A stretch of DNA of 64,000 nucleotides from Bacillus halotolerans (GCF_001517105.1 NZ_LPVF01000008.1:744001-808000); one strand, 5' to 3'. Positions 17,322-28,471 are shown, counted from the stretch's first letter. Notes: a model not told the origin generated them from the letters alone. Numbers and translations: made by a program.

Positions 17322-18505
17322 CGCCTTACAGCTCGTTTTTATTCTTTATATTGCTTGGCATTCTTCTTCTGCCGACCATCATTCTCGGCTTGAACGGAAA
17401 AAGATTTCAGGCATACAACATGTTTATATCCATTCTTATATTGGCTCTGATTTTCTCGCACGACTTACACGGCGTCATCGCCCTGTGTCTGTTTACCATA
17501 TGGCAGGTGCTCCTGATCAGCGGCTACCTGGCGTACCGGCAGAAAGCGAACAGCGGCTTTGTCTTTTGCTCGGCTGTTATCGCGTCTATTCTGCCTTTAT
17601 TCTTGTCAAAAATATGGCCGTTTCTTTCTCATCCGCAGCCGCATCATACGCCTCATAACCTGATCAGCTTTTTAGGGATTTCGTATTTAACCTTTAAAGG
17701 CGTTCAGCTGATTATGGAAGCGAGAGACGGGCTGCTGAAGGAACAGCTTCCGCTTCACCGTCTGCTGTATTTCATCCTGTTTTTCCCGACGATTTCTTCC
17801 GGTCCGATTGACAGGTACCGCAGATTCGTCAAGGATGAGCAGAAGGCATGGACAAAAGAGGAATATGCCGATCTGCTGTATACGGGGATTCACAAGATTT
17901 TCATTGGATTCCTTTACAAGTTCATTATCGGCTATGCGATCAATACGTATTTCATCATGAACCTTCCGGCGATCACGCACAATAAGATTCTCGGGAATCT
18001 GCTATATATGTACGGCTACAGCATGTATTTATTCTTTGATTTTGCCGGCTACACGATGTTTGCCGTCGGGGTCAGCTATATTATGGGGATTAAATCGCCG
18101 GAAAACTTTAATAAACCGTTTATCAGCAAAAATATTAAAGACTTCTGGAACCGCTGGCATATGTCTCTGTCATTTTGGTTCAGAGACTATGTATTTATGA
18201 GATTTGTATTTTGGATGACAAAGAAAAAGTGGATCAAAAACCGTATGGCCGTCTCAAACATCGGGTATTTCCTGCTGTTTATGCTGATGGGGGTTTGGCA
18301 CGGCCTTGCGCCGCAATATATCATCTACGGCCTCTATCACGCCGTCCTGATGACGTGTTACAACTTTTTCGAGAAGTGGAATAAGAAATATAAATGGCTC
18401 CCGTCCAACCGCTGGACAACGATTCTCGCTATTGTGATCACGTTCCATTTTGTTTGCTTTGGGTTTTATATTTTCTCAGGAAAGCTATTTCATCACCATC
18501 ATTAA
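17318..18505 (+). CDS. dltB: DltB, MBOAT-family D-alanyl transfer protein
   Basis: A 395-residue multi-pass membrane O-acyltransferase. The MBOAT signature Asn/His region is visible as [18 protein letters not shown], and the invariant catalytic His lies in [15 protein letters not shown]. It receives D-alanine from DltC and moves it across the membrane for transfer to teichoic acids. The start overlaps the dltA stop, showing translational coupling. The protein ends in a His tetrad just before the stop, an incidental feature. Confidence 0.96.
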   Translation: MTPYSSFLFFILLGILLLPTIILGLNGKRFQAYNMFISILILALIFSHDLHGVIALCLFTIWQVLLISGYLAYRQKANSGFVFCSAVIASILPLFLSKIWPFLSHPQPHHTPHNLISFLGISYLTFKGVQLIMEARDGLLKEQLPLHRLLYFILFFPTISSGPIDRYRRFVKDEQKAWTKEEYADLLYTGIHKIFIGFLYKFIIGYAINTYFIMNLPAITHNKILGNLLYMYGYSMYLFFDFAGYTMFAVGVSYIMGIKSPENFNKPFISKNIKDFWNRWHMSLSFWFRDYVFMRFVFWMTKKKWIKNRMAVSNIGYFLLFMLMGVWHGLAPQYIIYGLYHAVLMTCYNFFEKWNKKYKWLPSNRWTTILAIVITFHFVCFGFYIFSGKLFHHHH

Positions 18506-18521
18506 AGGAGATTAGAAAACT

Positions 18522-18758
18522 ATGGATTTTAAACAAGAGGTATTAGACGTTTTAGCAGAGGTTTGCCAGGATGACATCGTAAAGGAAAACCCTGATATTG
18601 ACATTTTTGAAGAAGGTTTGCTTGATTCTTTTGGAACAGTAGAATTGCTGCTTGCGATTGAAAACCGTTTTGATATTCTGGTGCCGATCACTGAATTCGA
18701 CCGGGATGTATGGAATACGCCTAATCACATTGTAAACCAGCTGTCTGAGTTGAAATAA
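18522..18758 (+). CDS. dltC: D-alanyl carrier protein DltC
   Basis: A 78-residue acidic acyl-carrier protein. The phosphopantetheine attachment Ser is in [12 protein letters not shown] (about residue 35). It shuttles D-alanine from DltA to DltB at the membrane. AAGGAG precedes the ATG. The stop codon TAA overlaps the dltD ATG (TAATG). Confidence 0.97.
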   Translation: MDFKQEVLDVLAEVCQDDIVKENPDIDIFEEGLLDSFGTVELLLAIENRFDILVPITEFDRDVWNTPNHIVNQLSELK

Positions 18759-19936
18759 TGAAAAAGCGTTTTTTCGGTCCAATTATTTTGGCGTTTATTC
18801 TATTCGCAGGCGCCATCGCAGTTCCATCTTCATGGCTGACAGGCTTCATCACCGATAAGCGGGTGAAAGAATCAGCAACAGCCTTGAATCCGAGTATGTT
18901 TCAAGGGCTATATTTACAAGATCAAATGCTCAAAGATTCGACATATCTTCCGATTTACGGGTCTTCTGAGCTTTCCCGGCTGGACGAGTTCCACCCATCC
19001 AATTATTTCAAAGTAAACAATGAGGGATTTACGCCTTACCTTGTCGGCAAAGGCGGGTCCCAGTCATTGATACATTCCTTAAACTTCGCTGCCCATATGG
19101 ATCAGCTGAAGGGCAAAAAAATGGTTTTCATCGTTTCTCCGCAGTGGTTTATTAAGCGCGGGTCTGATGAACAGCATTTTGCGCCGAACTATTCCGCGCT
19201 TCAAGGTTTGGATTTGGCTTTTAACGAGCAGATCGACCCTGACGTCAAAAAGAAAATGATGAAGCGTATGCTGCGCTTCAAAGCTGTTCAAAACGATGCT
19301 GTACTTTCCGAGCTTTATAAGGCGATAGTGAATGGCCAGACATGGAAAGTGAACGCGCTGAAGCCGGCGGCAAAAGTATATTACAAGATGCTAGAAAAGA
19401 AAGACCTTTATTATTCAACGACGGAAACCACGGGACCAAAGCGTTATATCTCACAATCCGTGAAGGATAAGTCATGGTCTGAATTAAATAAACTGGCCGA
19501 TGAATCAGGCAAACGCCACTCCGGGTCTAACGATTTTCACATCGACAATCCTGTTTATAAAAAGCTGAAGCCGAAAGTGCCTAAGCTAAAAGGAAAAAAC
19601 AAAGGCAGATCGTATGCGAAGTCACCGGAATACGGCGATTTTGAGCTGATGCTTAATATCCTGAAAGACGCGGGCGCAGAGCCTATGTTTGTCACCATCC
19701 CTGTTAACGGAAAATGGTATGACTACACAGGCTTCCCGAAAAAAGGGCGCACTGACTATTATGAAAAGGTCAATAAACAGATTAAAGCGAAGGGCTTCCA
19801 AGTCGCTGATTTTTCAGGTCATGAATATGACCCTTATTTTATGAAAGATACCATCCACATCGGCTGGAAAGGCTGGGTATATGTGGATAAGGCAATTGAT
19901 GAATTCTATAAAACCGGAAAGGTTACTTCATCGTGA
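18758..19936 (+). CDS. dltD: DltD, extracytoplasmic D-alanine transfer protein
   Basis: A 392-residue protein with one N-terminal transmembrane anchor (about 7-28) and an outside SGNH-hydrolase-like domain. The candidate nucleophile Ser is in YGSSELSRLDEFHP and the Asp/His pair in KDTIHIGWKGW. It is needed for final D-alanylation of lipoteichoic acid. It is translationally coupled to dltC. The length is normal for the family. Confidence 0.95.
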   Translation: MKKRFFGPIILAFILFAGAIAVPSSWLTGFITDKRVKESATALNPSMFQGLYLQDQMLKDSTYLPIYGSSELSRLDEFHPSNYFKVNNEGFTPYLVGKGGSQSLIHSLNFAAHMDQLKGKKMVFIVSPQWFIKRGSDEQHFAPNYSALQGLDLAFNEQIDPDVKKKMMKRMLRFKAVQNDAVLSELYKAIVNGQTWKVNALKPAAKVYYKMLEKKDLYYSTTETTGPKRYISQSVKDKSWSELNKLADESGKRHSGSNDFHIDNPVYKKLKPKVPKLKGKNKGRSYAKSPEYGDFELMLNILKDAGAEPMFVTIPVNGKWYDYTGFPKKGRTDYYEKVNKQIKAKGFQVADFSGHEYDPYFMKDTIHIGWKGWVYVDKAIDEFYKTGKVTSS

Positions 19937-20024
19937 GCAGCTATTAGGACGCGGCTGCATATTTCCTGCTAAGATTTGAAATAGTAAAGGAATCACAGCC
20001 AGCTTGATAAGAGGTGTTACATCA

Positions 20025-20783
20025 ATGAAGATAACAGACAATACGGTTTTGATCACAGGCGGTTCAGCAGGCATCGGGCTTGAACTGGCAAAACGGCTGC
20101 TTGAGCTCGGGAATGAAGTGATCATTTGCGGACGCAGCGAAACGCGTCTTGCAGAAGCGAAAAAACAGCTCCCAGCCCTCCATACAAAACAATGCGATGT
20201 CGCAGACCGCACGGAGCGTGAGGCATTGTTTGAATGGGCCCAGAAGGAATTTCCAAAGCTGAACGTTCTCGTTAACAATGCGGGCATTCAAAAAGAAATC
20301 GACTTTAAAAAAGGGACTGAGGAGCTCTTTGTGGACGGGGATGAAATTGAGCTGAATTTTCAAGCGCCTGTCCATTTATCAGCTCTTTTTACGCCTCACT
20401 TGATGAATCAGCCGGAAGCGGCAATTGTTCAGGTAACATCCGGGCTCGCGTTTAACCCGTTAGCTGTTTATCCGGTGTACTGTGCAACAAAAGCGGCGCT
20501 CCACTCCTTCTCACTCACGCTCAGACACCAGCTTCGCGATACAAGCGTTGAAGTGATCGAGATGGCGCCGCCTATGGTTGACACGGGATTAAATCAAAAA
20601 TCACGTGATAAGCAGGGTCTGGCGTACCGCGGCATGACACCTGAAGAATATGTCCAATATTTCTTAGACGGCTTAAAAGAAGGCAAACAAGAGATTACAA
20701 ATGAACGTGTCGAAGGTTTGCGGAATGCGGTCCGTGCCGATTACGACAGAGTATTTGAACAAATGAATGCGCAGGAGAATTAA
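20025..20783 (+). CDS. dltE: DltE, short-chain dehydrogenase/reductase
   Basis: A 252-residue classical SDR with NAD(P)-binding TGGSAGIGLEL, NNAG, and the catalytic motif YCATKAA (YxxxK). The start at 20025 has AAGAGGTG about 9 bases upstream. It lies 88 bases after dltD and ends in its own terminator, so it is the last gene of the operon. Its role in D-alanylation is not established and it is reported to be dispensable; the substrate is unknown. Confidence 0.9.
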   Translation: MKITDNTVLITGGSAGIGLELAKRLLELGNEVIICGRSETRLAEAKKQLPALHTKQCDVADRTEREALFEWAQKEFPKLNVLVNNAGIQKEIDFKKGTEELFVDGDEIELNFQAPVHLSALFTPHLMNQPEAAIVQVTSGLAFNPLAVYPVYCATKAALHSFSLTLRHQLRDTSVEVIEMAPPMVDTGLNQKSRDKQGLAYRGMTPEEYVQYFLDGLKEGKQEITNERVEGLRNAVRADYDRVFEQMNAQEN

Positions 20784-20800
20784 TTTCTCCTGCTTTTTCT
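20771..20800 (+). terminator. dlt operon terminator
   Basis: GCAGGAGAA and TTCTCCTGC flank the dltE stop codon and are followed by a T-run. Confidence 0.8.
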
Positions 20801-20923
20801 TATAAATTTTTTACAAATTTGAGCAAACCTATTGCGATTATTTGGTGAAGGTATACAATAGAATATAAAATATTTTCAAATAAGTTTGATAATATAAACA
20901 ATTTAACAACAGGGAGATTGACC

Positions 20924-22015
20924 ATGACTAAACAAACGATTCGAGTTGAATTAACATCAGCCAAAAAACCGAAACCAGATCCAAATCAGCTTTCTTTCGG
21001 AAGAGTGTTTACAGACCACATGTTTGTAATGGACTACGCATCTGATAAAGGCTGGTACGATCCGAGAATCATTCCTTATCAAGCCGTTTCAATGGACCCG
21101 GCCGCAATGGTCTATCACTATGGCCAAACGGTGTTTGAAGGCTTAAAGGCTTACGTCACAGAGGATGACCATGTTCTGCTTTTCAGACCGGAAAAAAATA
21201 TGGAGCGACTGAATAAATCAAATGACCGCATCTGTATTCCGCAAATTGATGAAGAACAGGTTCTTGAGGGTTTAAAACAGCTGATCGCTATTGATAAAGA
21301 CTGGATTCCAAATGCGGAGGGCACGTCCCTTTACATCCGCCCATTCATTATCGCAACCGAACCTTTCCTTGGTGTCGCGGCATCTCATACGTATAAGCTC
21401 TTTATCATCCTTTCTCCGGTCGGCTCATATTACAAAGAAGGCATTAAGCCTGTCAAAATTGCTGTGGAAAGTGAATTTGTCCGTGCGGTAAGAGGCGGAA
21501 CGGGAGATGCGAAAACCGCAGGAAACTACGCTTCAAGCTTAAAAGCGCAGCAGGTAGCAGAAGAGAAAGGATTTTCTCAGGTTCTCTGGCTGGACGGCAT
21601 TGAGAAAAAATACATCGAAGAAGTCGGCAGCATGAACATCTTCTTTAAAATCAACGGTGAAATTGTGACACCGATGCTGAACGGCAGCATTCTGGAAGGC
21701 ATCACGCGCAATTCCGTTATTACTTTGCTTAAGCATTGGGGGCTTCCGGTATCAGAACGAAGAATTGCCGTTGATGAAGTCATCCAAGCCCATAAAGACG
21801 GCGTTCTTGAAGAAGCCTTCGGAACGGGTACGGCTGCTGTTATTTCTCCTGTCGGCGAACTGATCTGGAATGACGAAACACTGATGATCAACAACGGTGA
21901 AACGGGAGAAATCTCTAAAAAGCTGTATGACACGATTACAGGCATTCAAAAGGGTACAGTTCCTGATGAATTTGGATGGACGACTGAAGTCGCAACGCTC
22001 ACTGAAAGCAAATAA
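20924..22015 (+). CDS. ilvK: Branched-chain amino acid aminotransferase
   Basis: A 363-residue class IV PLP aminotransferase for leucine, isoleucine and valine. Recognisable segments include [35 protein letters not shown] (the PLP Lys follows in the SLKAQQ segment), and EVGSMNIFF. The ATG at 20924 is preceded by AGGGAGA; a TTG six bases upstream is in frame but sits inside that site's spacing. A weak CodY-like sequence (TATTTTCAAATAAGT, 4 mismatches) lies upstream near 20870, but I would not rely on it. The gene was formerly called ywaA. Confidence 0.94.
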   Translation: MTKQTIRVELTSAKKPKPDPNQLSFGRVFTDHMFVMDYASDKGWYDPRIIPYQAVSMDPAAMVYHYGQTVFEGLKAYVTEDDHVLLFRPEKNMERLNKSNDRICIPQIDEEQVLEGLKQLIAIDKDWIPNAEGTSLYIRPFIIATEPFLGVAASHTYKLFIILSPVGSYYKEGIKPVKIAVESEFVRAVRGGTGDAKTAGNYASSLKAQQVAEEKGFSQVLWLDGIEKKYIEEVGSMNIFFKINGEIVTPMLNGSILEGITRNSVITLLKHWGLPVSERRIAVDEVIQAHKDGVLEEAFGTGTAAVISPVGELIWNDETLMINNGETGEISKKLYDTITGIQKGTVPDEFGWTTEVATLTESK

Positions 22016-22022
22016 ACAAAAA

Positions 22023-22048
22023 ACCGGCCCAAAACGGGCCGTTTTTTT
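22023..22048. terminator. Bidirectional terminator between ilvK and licH
   Basis: CGGCCC AAAAC GGGCCG is followed by eight T residues for ilvK. The reverse side, with an A-run, serves licH, whose stop codon abuts it. Confidence 0.85.
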
Positions 22049-23376
22049 TATGCTTCAATTTTGTTAAAGAACTGCGGCAGATGTGCTTTGTGCGCTTCCA
22101 GCATTTCGTCTAAGATCTGTTTGGCCACTGTGTCGGATGGTACGAGAGGGTTAATCGTCATGGCAAGCAGCGCTGCTTGGTAGTCGCCTGTGACAGCCGC
22201 TTCCGCCGCGACACGCTCAAATGATTTGATTTGCTGGACGAGACCGCGGACAGATACTGGCAGATCGCCTACGGCGATTGGCTTAGGGCCGTTTTTCGTC
22301 ATCACGCAGTTTACTTCAACAGCGGAATCATCTGGAATGCTTGCAATCGCACCGTTATTGACCGTGTTCACCGGCTGAATGTCGTGTTTATCATTGTAAA
22401 TGGAGCTGATGAGGTTGCACGCTGCATCGCTGTAGTAAGCACCTCCGCGTTTTTCAAGCTGCGGCGGCTTGATCGCCAAATTTGGATCTTTATAAAGCTC
22501 GAACAGCTCTTGCTCTACCTTTTGCACCACTTCAGCACGGGTGCCTTCCGTTTGTGATGCTTCAAGCTCGTGCTCGAACATTTCTTTTGTTTTGAAATAG
22601 TAGCGGTGGTAGCCGCAAGGGATCATATCGAGTGCTTTTAAGAATTCTGGCTCCCACTCAGCGCCGGAGATGTTTTTCATTGTCATTGCGTTTTTCGGGT
22701 CACCCATCGCTTCAATGACTTTATCCTTCACGCTGACACCGTCTAAGAAGACGTCCATTCCGAACACCATATGATTCAATCCGGCAAATTGAACCTCTAC
22801 CCGGTCGACATCTACATCGAGCGCTTTCGCTACGCCCATTTTGATGCCGATCGGGACATTGCAGAGACCGACGACTTTCTTCAGGTTGGAGTAGCGAAGC
22901 AAGGCCTCCGTCACCATACCTGCCGGATTTGTGAAATTGACGAGCCATGCGTTCGGACAAAGCTCCTCGATGTCCTTCGCAATCTCTAGGATGACCGGAA
23001 TGGTGCGCAATCCTTTAAAGAGTCCTCCCGGGCCGTTTGTTTCCTGGCCGATGACGCCATATTTTAATGGAATGCGCTCATCCTTGGCTCTCGCCTGGAG
23101 CAATCCGACCCGGAATTGAGTCGTCACAAAGTCTGCATCTTTCAGCGCTTCCCTCCTGTCCAAAGTGAGGTGAATGTCGATAGGGACACCGGCTTTTTCA
23201 ACCATCCGCTTGGCGAGCATGCCGACAATGTTCAATTTTTCCTCGCCTTCAGGAATATCAACGAGCCATAATTCACGTACAGGCAGCTCTTTGTACCGTT
23301 TGATTAAACCTTCCACAAGCTCCGGTGTATAGCTTGAACCTCCGCCAATCGTTACAATTTTCAATCCTTTTGTCAT
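22048..23376 (-). CDS. licH: 6-phospho-beta-glucosidase LicH (GH4)
   Basis: A 442-residue glycoside hydrolase family 4 enzyme. It uses NAD and a divalent metal to cleave phosphorylated beta-glucosides such as 6-phospho-cellobiose. The N-terminal Rossmann motif is [16 protein letters not shown]; metal-binding Cys/His are in VGLCNVPIG and [10 protein letters not shown]. It is the last gene of licBCAH, overlapping licA by 4 bases. It acts in the cytoplasm on sugars imported by LicB/LicC/LicA. Confidence 0.96.
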   Translation of the reverse strand: MTKGLKIVTIGGGSSYTPELVEGLIKRYKELPVRELWLVDIPEGEEKLNIVGMLAKRMVEKAGVPIDIHLTLDRREALKDADFVTTQFRVGLLQARAKDERIPLKYGVIGQETNGPGGLFKGLRTIPVILEIAKDIEELCPNAWLVNFTNPAGMVTEALLRYSNLKKVVGLCNVPIGIKMGVAKALDVDVDRVEVQFAGLNHMVFGMDVFLDGVSVKDKVIEAMGDPKNAMTMKNISGAEWEPEFLKALDMIPCGYHRYYFKTKEMFEHELEASQTEGTRAEVVQKVEQELFELYKDPNLAIKPPQLEKRGGAYYSDAACNLISSIYNDKHDIQPVNTVNNGAIASIPDDSAVEVNCVMTKNGPKPIAVGDLPVSVRGLVQQIKSFERVAAEAAVTGDYQAALLAMTINPLVPSDTVAKQILDEMLEAHKAHLPQFFNKIEA

Positions 23377-23705
23377 ATGCTTGCTCCCCCTTGCACGGTG
23401 ATTTTTTCATATAGCTCAATGAATTCAGCCGCCAAATCCTTGACTGTCATGGCATTCATTAAATGATCCTGTGCGTGGACCATCAGCAGCGTCATTTCTG
23501 TTTTTTCTCCGCCCGCTTCACTTTGGATCAGCTCTGTCTGATAATGATGGGCTTTTGATAATTCATCCGCAGCTTCTTGAAGCTTATTCCGCGCCTCTTC
23601 GCTGTCGCCGTTTTTCGCGGCGGCGATCGCTTCCATTGCGGAGCTCCTTCCGTTTCCTCCGTGAAGAATGATTTGAAAAATAATTTGCTCCATTTTCTCA
23701 TTCAC
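23373..23705 (-). CDS. licA: PTS EIIA component LicA, oligo-beta-glucosides
   Basis: A 110-residue lactose/cellobiose-type EIIA. The phosphorylated His is probably the one in [13 protein letters not shown]. It accepts phosphate from HPr and passes it to LicB. I chose the GTG at 23705 because AAAGGAG ends 8 bases upstream; an in-frame GTG at 23714 overlaps that site. It lies between licC and licH in the operon. Confidence 0.93.
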   Translation of the reverse strand: MNEKMEQIIFQIILHGGNGRSSAMEAIAAAKNGDSEEARNKLQEAADELSKAHHYQTELIQSEAGGEKTEMTLLMVHAQDHLMNAMTVKDLAAEFIELYEKITVQGGASI

Positions 23706-23722
23706 ACCACTCACTCCTTTCT

Positions 23723-25081
23723 TTACAAAGCCGCCTCTTTGTCGTCTGAAACAGCAGGCGTTTGAACGAGTTCTAATTCGTTTTCTTCCTTCAGCTTCTG
23801 TTTATCCCACATTCTGAAGAACGGGTAGTAGACAACAAAGGAAACGGCGATATTAATGGCTTGCATGACCGCGCCTGATACTTTGCCTCCTGTCGCTAAG
23901 TAGCCTGAAAAGATCGGCGGCATGGTCCACGGGACTGCGATACCTGCAGGTTTGGCGACAAGTCCGGTGCTCATTCCGATGTATGTGAGTGTCAGTGTGA
24001 TAAGCGGCGTGACGATAAACGGAATCAAGAGCATCGGGTTCATGACGATCGGCATTCCAAAAATGATCGGTTCGTTAATATTGAAGACCGCCGGGCCGAC
24101 CGCAAGCTTTCCGAGCTGCTTCATTTGTTTGCTTCGGGCGCGAAGGAACATCGTGACAACCAGTGCAAGAGTGGCACCGCTTCCGCCGATATTGACCCAG
24201 ATATCGAAAAATTGCTGGGTGAAAATCTTAGGCAGCTCCTCACCGGCTTGGAACGCGATCCGGTTGACATCCATGGCGCCGTACCAAATCGGTGCCATGA
24301 TGCCGCCGACAATGTTAGCGCCATGAAGACCGCAGGCCCATAAAAGCATTTTGACGGCTTCTGCGATAAGGCTGCCCCCGAGGCTTCCGCCAAGAATGGA
24401 GAGCGGCGTCCCCAGTAAAACGCTTACAATATTATGAAGGCTTTCAAACGGTGTCGCTTCAACAATCAGTCGTGCTGCCCAAATCAGGAAGATGACGGCA
24501 AAGCCGGGGATTAAAGCGACAAATGACTTGCTGACCGCCGGCGGAACACCATCCGGCATTTTAAAAACCATATTGCGCTGGATAATGAGACGGTAAATCT
24601 CTGTTGACACCATCGCGATAATCATGGCGACAAACAGGCCTTTACTTCCCATCAGCGAAAGCGGAATACCGCCGCTGACCATCATCTCTTTCGTCGAGCC
24701 ATCCGGCGTAAACGGCACTTGATACGGTGTCGCTAAGAGGAAAGCCGCAAGGGAGATGGCACCGGCTGACAAGGCATCGACCCCATATTTCTCCGCCAGC
24801 CTGTAGGCGATGCCGAATGCGGCGACAAGCCCCATAATTTCAAAGGTGGCGTCAACCGGGTAAGCGAGTTTCTCAGACCAGGCGCTGCCGAACGTTTTTG
24901 CCATAAAATCGGCATATCCGGGAATTGGGAGGTTGCCGATGATGAGGAAAAAGGAGCCGATGATAATAAGCGGCATTGTTAAAATGATACCGTCACGGAG
25001 CGCCTGCAAATGACGCTGCCCCGCAATTCTTCCCGCTATAGGCATGACCTTCTCTTCTAACAACTGATTGACTTTATTCAC
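23723..25081 (-). CDS. licC: PTS EIIC component LicC, oligo-beta-glucosides
   Basis: A 452-residue polytopic permease of the Lac/cellobiose EIIC family. It has the [11 protein letters not shown] substrate-site motif and repeated [15 protein letters not shown] loops. It transports lichenan and cellulose breakdown products such as cellobiose with LicA and LicB. It is highly similar along its length to ywbA in this window, apart from a longer charged C-terminus. Confidence 0.95.
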   Translation of the reverse strand: MNKVNQLLEEKVMPIAGRIAGQRHLQALRDGIILTMPLIIIGSFFLIIGNLPIPGYADFMAKTFGSAWSEKLAYPVDATFEIMGLVAAFGIAYRLAEKYGVDALSAGAISLAAFLLATPYQVPFTPDGSTKEMMVSGGIPLSLMGSKGLFVAMIIAMVSTEIYRLIIQRNMVFKMPDGVPPAVSKSFVALIPGFAVIFLIWAARLIVEATPFESLHNIVSVLLGTPLSILGGSLGGSLIAEAVKMLLWACGLHGANIVGGIMAPIWYGAMDVNRIAFQAGEELPKIFTQQFFDIWVNIGGSGATLALVVTMFLRARSKQMKQLGKLAVGPAVFNINEPIIFGMPIVMNPMLLIPFIVTPLITLTLTYIGMSTGLVAKPAGIAVPWTMPPIFSGYLATGGKVSGAVMQAINIAVSFVVYYPFFRMWDKQKLKEENELELVQTPAVSDDKEAAL

Positions 25082-25096
25082 ATAGCCCGCCCCTCT

Positions 25097-25405
25097 CTAT
25101 GACGCGTTTCCAAGCTGTTCAGCCGATTTCAGCACTTCCGCTCCGTTGCACGTCCCATAATGGACTGTGTTAATGACGTCTACCGGAACACCCTTTGATT
25201 CTCCTAGTTTTTTCAGCTGAGGAAGCAGGTAACGGACTTGCGGGCCGAGGAGCAATACATCCGCTTTATCGATATGATTTTGTACAGAATCACCTGATAC
25301 TGCCCAAATGGTATAGTCTTTTCCTTGTTCCTGCGCACTTTTTTCCATCTTGCTGACGAGTAAGCTTGTTGACATGCCTGCTGCACAAACGAGTAATATA
25401 TTCAT
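25097..25405 (-). CDS. licB: PTS EIIB component LicB, oligo-beta-glucosides
   Basis: A 102-residue Lac-family EIIB. The phosphorylated Cys is in the N-terminal [15 protein letters not shown] loop. It is the first gene of licBCAH, preceded by a strong AGGGGG site and, upstream, by a cre and the LicR operator. Confidence 0.96.
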   Translation of the reverse strand: MNILLVCAAGMSTSLLVSKMEKSAQEQGKDYTIWAVSGDSVQNHIDKADVLLLGPQVRYLLPQLKKLGESKGVPVDVINTVHYGTCNGAEVLKSAEQLGNAS

Positions 25406-25467
25406 GTAATAGACCCCCTAAGAGTTTGATAGAATTTGTATGTCCTGCTGTTGATAACATCATATTA

Positions 25468-25481
25468 TGAAATCGCTTTCA
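25468..25481 (-). promoter_or_regulatory. cre (CcpA site) of the lic operon
   Basis: TGAAAGCGATTTCA on the minus strand matches the cre consensus at every position and lies about 65 bases before licB. Confidence 0.88.
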
Positions 25482-25494
25482 TAAACACTCAAGG

Positions 25495-25518
25495 TTTTTC
25501 CGCAGGAAACGGAAAAAA
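25495..25518 (-). promoter_or_regulatory. LicR operator of the lic operon
   Basis: An inverted repeat, TTTTTCCG and CGGAAAAA flanking TTTCCTG, lies upstream of the cre and promoter, where an activator would bind. LicR is the known PRD activator of this operon, so it is the probable ligand. Confidence 0.75.
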
Positions 25519-25538
25519 GGTATATCCAGGCTGTCAGT

Positions 25539-27458
25539 TTATCGTTTTTTGTCAAACACATCGGAGAGCTCTTGGTACGTGCGGCTTTTTAACAGCTGGC
25601 TTACCGCTGCCGGATCATCCAAAATGCTGCCGAGCAGTTTATACATGCTTTGCAAATCCGCTTTGTTTTCCTTTTCGACACAAAGCAGGCAAACAAATTG
25701 AACCCGTTTATTCTCCCAGTCTATCGGCTTTTTGAGCGTACAGACGGCCCAAAATGTCGTTTGCGTCTGCGGGACGAGCGGGTGCGGAATGGCCACGAGG
25801 TTGCCGAAGCACGTTGGCGACATCTCTTCTCTATCAAATACAGAATCTATGAGCTCCTTATTCGCATAGCCGCCGTCCACTGCTTTCTGACCTAAAAATT
25901 GAATCACTTCTTCTTTCGAACGCAGATCCTTCTGGAAAAAAACGAGATCCTTTTTGAGATAGCTGACAGCTTTTTCTTGCTCATCATTGAGAATGGATTC
26001 TATTTTTGTAAAATCGGTTCCGCCTAAGATGGTGTTTACCTTCAGTACAGGCACAGGGAGTTCTTTTTTGATCGGAATGGTGCTGACGACAAAATCAATC
26101 GATTCATAAGACAACTGGTCAAGACTGTAATATTCAGCCGTGCCGAGAATATCGATCCGTTTGCCGAAGTGGGAGCGAAGTTTTTCCCTCAGAAGCTGGG
26201 CGCTTCCCGCACCTGATGCACAAACGATGATGCAGCGCTTCGGCGGGCTTTCTGTTTTCTTCCGTTCAATTGCGGCGCCGAAGTGCAGCGCTAAATAACC
26301 GACTTCATTTTCATGAATATCGATGCCCGTTTTTTCTCTTATGACGATTCCGGCGATGATTCCGGCCTCAAAGGCGAGAGGATAATTTTCTTTGATCGCT
26401 GCCAGCATTGGATTTCTCAGATTCATGCCATACCGGTTGCGGGTGACAGCGGGTTTTACATGCAGTGCTAAGCCAATTTTCAGCTCTTGATCATGCAGGA
26501 TGCCGAGCTTTAATTCTCGGTCGACCGCTTCGATCATGGCGGCAGTCAGCCGATCTGTTTCTTCATCGATTGAAAATTCGACTTCTCCACACTGCGGCTG
26601 TGTCATTCGTTTCGTGCCGAGAAGATGCATGGCAATATAAGCCGTTTCATTTTCCGGAAACGTGACGCTAAGGGCTGATTCCAGTTCTTTCACAATGGCT
26701 TCAGCAGCCTGGTATTCTTTTTGATGCAAAATGTGATCCATATCTTCCGGGAAAAGAGAAACATAGTGTTCCGTTCTGATCCGCTTACAGGCGATGGCGA
26801 TATGAATGATGAGGTTATTCAATCCAAGGTTAGACAGAGGAATCCGGTCGTTTTTAATCTTTCTCATAATCACAGAATGGATGATCTCGATTTCTTCCTT
26901 TGGCAAAATATCAGCCTTTTCATTCAGAACATCAATCTCTGTTTCTCTTTCATCAACAATGTACTCCGCCATACAGTACCTCATCTGCACCTCGTCTCCG
27001 CGCAGCTTGAAGCCGTAATTCGGGCGTGTTTCCATGACAATGCGATAAGGAAGCAGCCGTTTCTTCACTTCCTTTAAATCGGTTTGGAGTGTAGATTTTG
27101 AGATAAAAAGTTCTTCGGCCAGCTCATCCAGCTTGAGATAATGTTCCGCCAGCAGCAGCCGTTTCATGAGATATGTAATCCTCTCCTCGGGAAATACCGG
27201 CAGCCCCTTTTTCTGCTGAAACGCGTCTTGCAGCAGTTTTCTAAAGGTCTGCTCGTCATGAATGCGCAGCTTGTATCCCGAGCCTCTTACCGATTGAACC
27301 AAAGCGCCATGGCCGCTTATCACATCTTGGAGTTCCTTTATATCATTGCGGACCGTCCGCGTCGTCACATGTAAATGTGCGGCAAATACCGAGCTTGTCA
27401 CCGGAACTTCAGCCGCCATCAATAAGCGCAGAATTTCACGAAGTCGCCCATGCAGCAT
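25539..27458 (-). CDS. licR: PRD-containing transcriptional activator LicR
   Basis: A 639-residue multidomain activator. Two N-terminal HTH segments (about 1-160) come first: LLMAAEVPVTSSVFAAHL and ELAEELFISKSTLQTDL. PRD1 and PRD2 follow, with phosphorylatable His residues (AMHLLGTKR, ALHFGAAIER). Then come an EIIB-like domain with CASGAGSAQLL (about 405) and a C-terminal EIIA domain with IPHPLVP (about 560). Phosphorylation by HPr activates it and phosphorylation by LicB/LicA inhibits it. It lies immediately upstream of licBCAH on the same strand. Confidence 0.95.
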   Translation of the reverse strand: MLHGRLREILRLLMAAEVPVTSSVFAAHLHVTTRTVRNDIKELQDVISGHGALVQSVRGSGYKLRIHDEQTFRKLLQDAFQQKKGLPVFPEERITYLMKRLLLAEHYLKLDELAEELFISKSTLQTDLKEVKKRLLPYRIVMETRPNYGFKLRGDEVQMRYCMAEYIVDERETEIDVLNEKADILPKEEIEIIHSVIMRKIKNDRIPLSNLGLNNLIIHIAIACKRIRTEHYVSLFPEDMDHILHQKEYQAAEAIVKELESALSVTFPENETAYIAMHLLGTKRMTQPQCGEVEFSIDEETDRLTAAMIEAVDRELKLGILHDQELKIGLALHVKPAVTRNRYGMNLRNPMLAAIKENYPLAFEAGIIAGIVIREKTGIDIHENEVGYLALHFGAAIERKKTESPPKRCIIVCASGAGSAQLLREKLRSHFGKRIDILGTAEYYSLDQLSYESIDFVVSTIPIKKELPVPVLKVNTILGGTDFTKIESILNDEQEKAVSYLKKDLVFFQKDLRSKEEVIQFLGQKAVDGGYANKELIDSVFDREEMSPTCFGNLVAIPHPLVPQTQTTFWAVCTLKKPIDWENKRVQFVCLLCVEKENKADLQSMYKLLGSILDDPAAVSQLLKSRTYQELSDVFDKKR

Positions 27459-27606
27459 GAGAAAAACCTCCTATCAAGATAGATGCAGGAATTACATAGT
27501 AGGCAGAAAGGATGTGGTGAAGGGAAAGCGAAATGTATATAAATTCTATAATGGGGAGAAATGCAAGTCAATGAACATCGGGAGGACAGGAGGGAAAACA
27601 GACCCA

Positions 27607-27637
27607 TAAAAAAACAGCCGGGATCAGCCGGCTGTTC
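27607..27637 (-). terminator. Terminator after yxzF
   Basis: On the minus strand AACAGCCGGCTGATCCCGGCTGTT is followed by seven T residues. The stem overlaps the last codons of yxzF. Confidence 0.8.
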
Positions 27638-27782
27638 GGGATGCGGACATGTTCTTTTGTTTAGACGCTTTGCGGTCCTTCATGATTTTTCGAACAACCG
27701 GGTAAATGACCGGCGCCCATTTGATAACGGTTTTGATCATTTTTTTCAAAGCTCCGATTCTCCCTTCTTTTTTCTCAATCAT
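27624..27782 (-). CDS. yxzF: Small basic protein, probable YxzF
   Basis: A predicted 52-residue, strongly basic protein ([15 protein letters not shown]...), with a central [12 protein letters not shown] amphipathic or weakly hydrophobic segment and a Lys/Arg-rich tail. I chose the ATG at 27782 because AAAGGGG lies 10 bases upstream; an ATG at 27809 would give 61 residues. It sits between licR and yxlJ, where I recall yxzF in strain 168, though I am not sure of its length there. Function unknown. Confidence 0.65.
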   Translation of the reverse strand: MIEKKEGRIGALKKMIKTVIKWAPVIYPVVRKIMKDRKASKQKNMSASRTAG

Positions 27783-27810
27783 TCCCCTGATTCCCCTTTG
27801 CTTAAACATA

Positions 27811-28401
27811 CTAACGCGACACGTACCTGTTTCCCGTCACCCAGAAACGCCACGGATAATCGCGCGCCTCTCCGCTGTTGTCGATGCCGATGCGCGGACC
27901 GGTTGACATGTCTTCCGGTGTGTACCCGCTTTCAATGTAAAGCGGCTGTTCCGTGATCCAGCGTCCGTAGTCATTCATCGTGACGCCAAGCGCTTTCGTT
28001 AACTTTCCGGGACCATTTGTCCATTCTCTCGGACGCCGGCCAGGCCTTCTTTCCTCCATTAACAGCTGGCCTTCATGAGGCTCAATCGCCCTGATTAATA
28101 CCGCTTGCGGAACATCCTCTTCTGCGGCAACGACGTTCAGCAATGTATGGGTGTGCATCACATACGTATACACACGGCCAGCTTCAGCAAACATAATCTC
28201 AGTCCGCTTCGTCCGGCGGTTGTTAAAGCTGTGGGCTGCTCTGTCCCCGGCTCCCATATAGGCCTCTGTTTCCACAATAAAACCTGAAGCTGTTCCTTCA
28301 TCCGTTTCCTTTACCAAAAGACAGCCGAGAAGAGAAGGAGCCAGTTCTAGGGCCGTTTTTTGATAAAACTCGATGGGCAGCGGATTTCTTTTTCTGGTCA
28401 C
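27811..28401 (-). CDS. yxlJ: 3-methyladenine DNA glycosylase, AAG/MPG family
   Basis: A 196-residue alkyladenine DNA glycosylase that removes 3-methyladenine and related damaged bases. Family motifs: ARSLLG-like [26 protein letters not shown] (catalytic Glu), [11 protein letters not shown], and [11 protein letters not shown]. The GTG start at 28401 has AAAGGAGA about 11 bases upstream and gives the length I remember. An in-frame ATG at 28443 would add 14 residues but has no convincing site. Confidence 0.93.
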   Translation of the reverse strand: MTRKRNPLPIEFYQKTALELAPSLLGCLLVKETDEGTASGFIVETEAYMGAGDRAAHSFNNRRTKRTEIMFAEAGRVYTYVMHTHTLLNVVAAEEDVPQAVLIRAIEPHEGQLLMEERRPGRRPREWTNGPGKLTKALGVTMNDYGRWITEQPLYIESGYTPEDMSTGPRIGIDNSGEARDYPWRFWVTGNRYVSR

Positions 28402-28471
28402 GAATGTCGTACTCTCCTTTTTTCGTTTTGGTAATTGTACCATTCCCGAAGCAGCTAAAAAAAAAACTTCC

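Noticed and set aside
20864..20885. CodY box upstream of ilvK
   Set aside because: The best alignment to AATTTTCNGAAAATT has four mismatches, so I did not list it as a feature.
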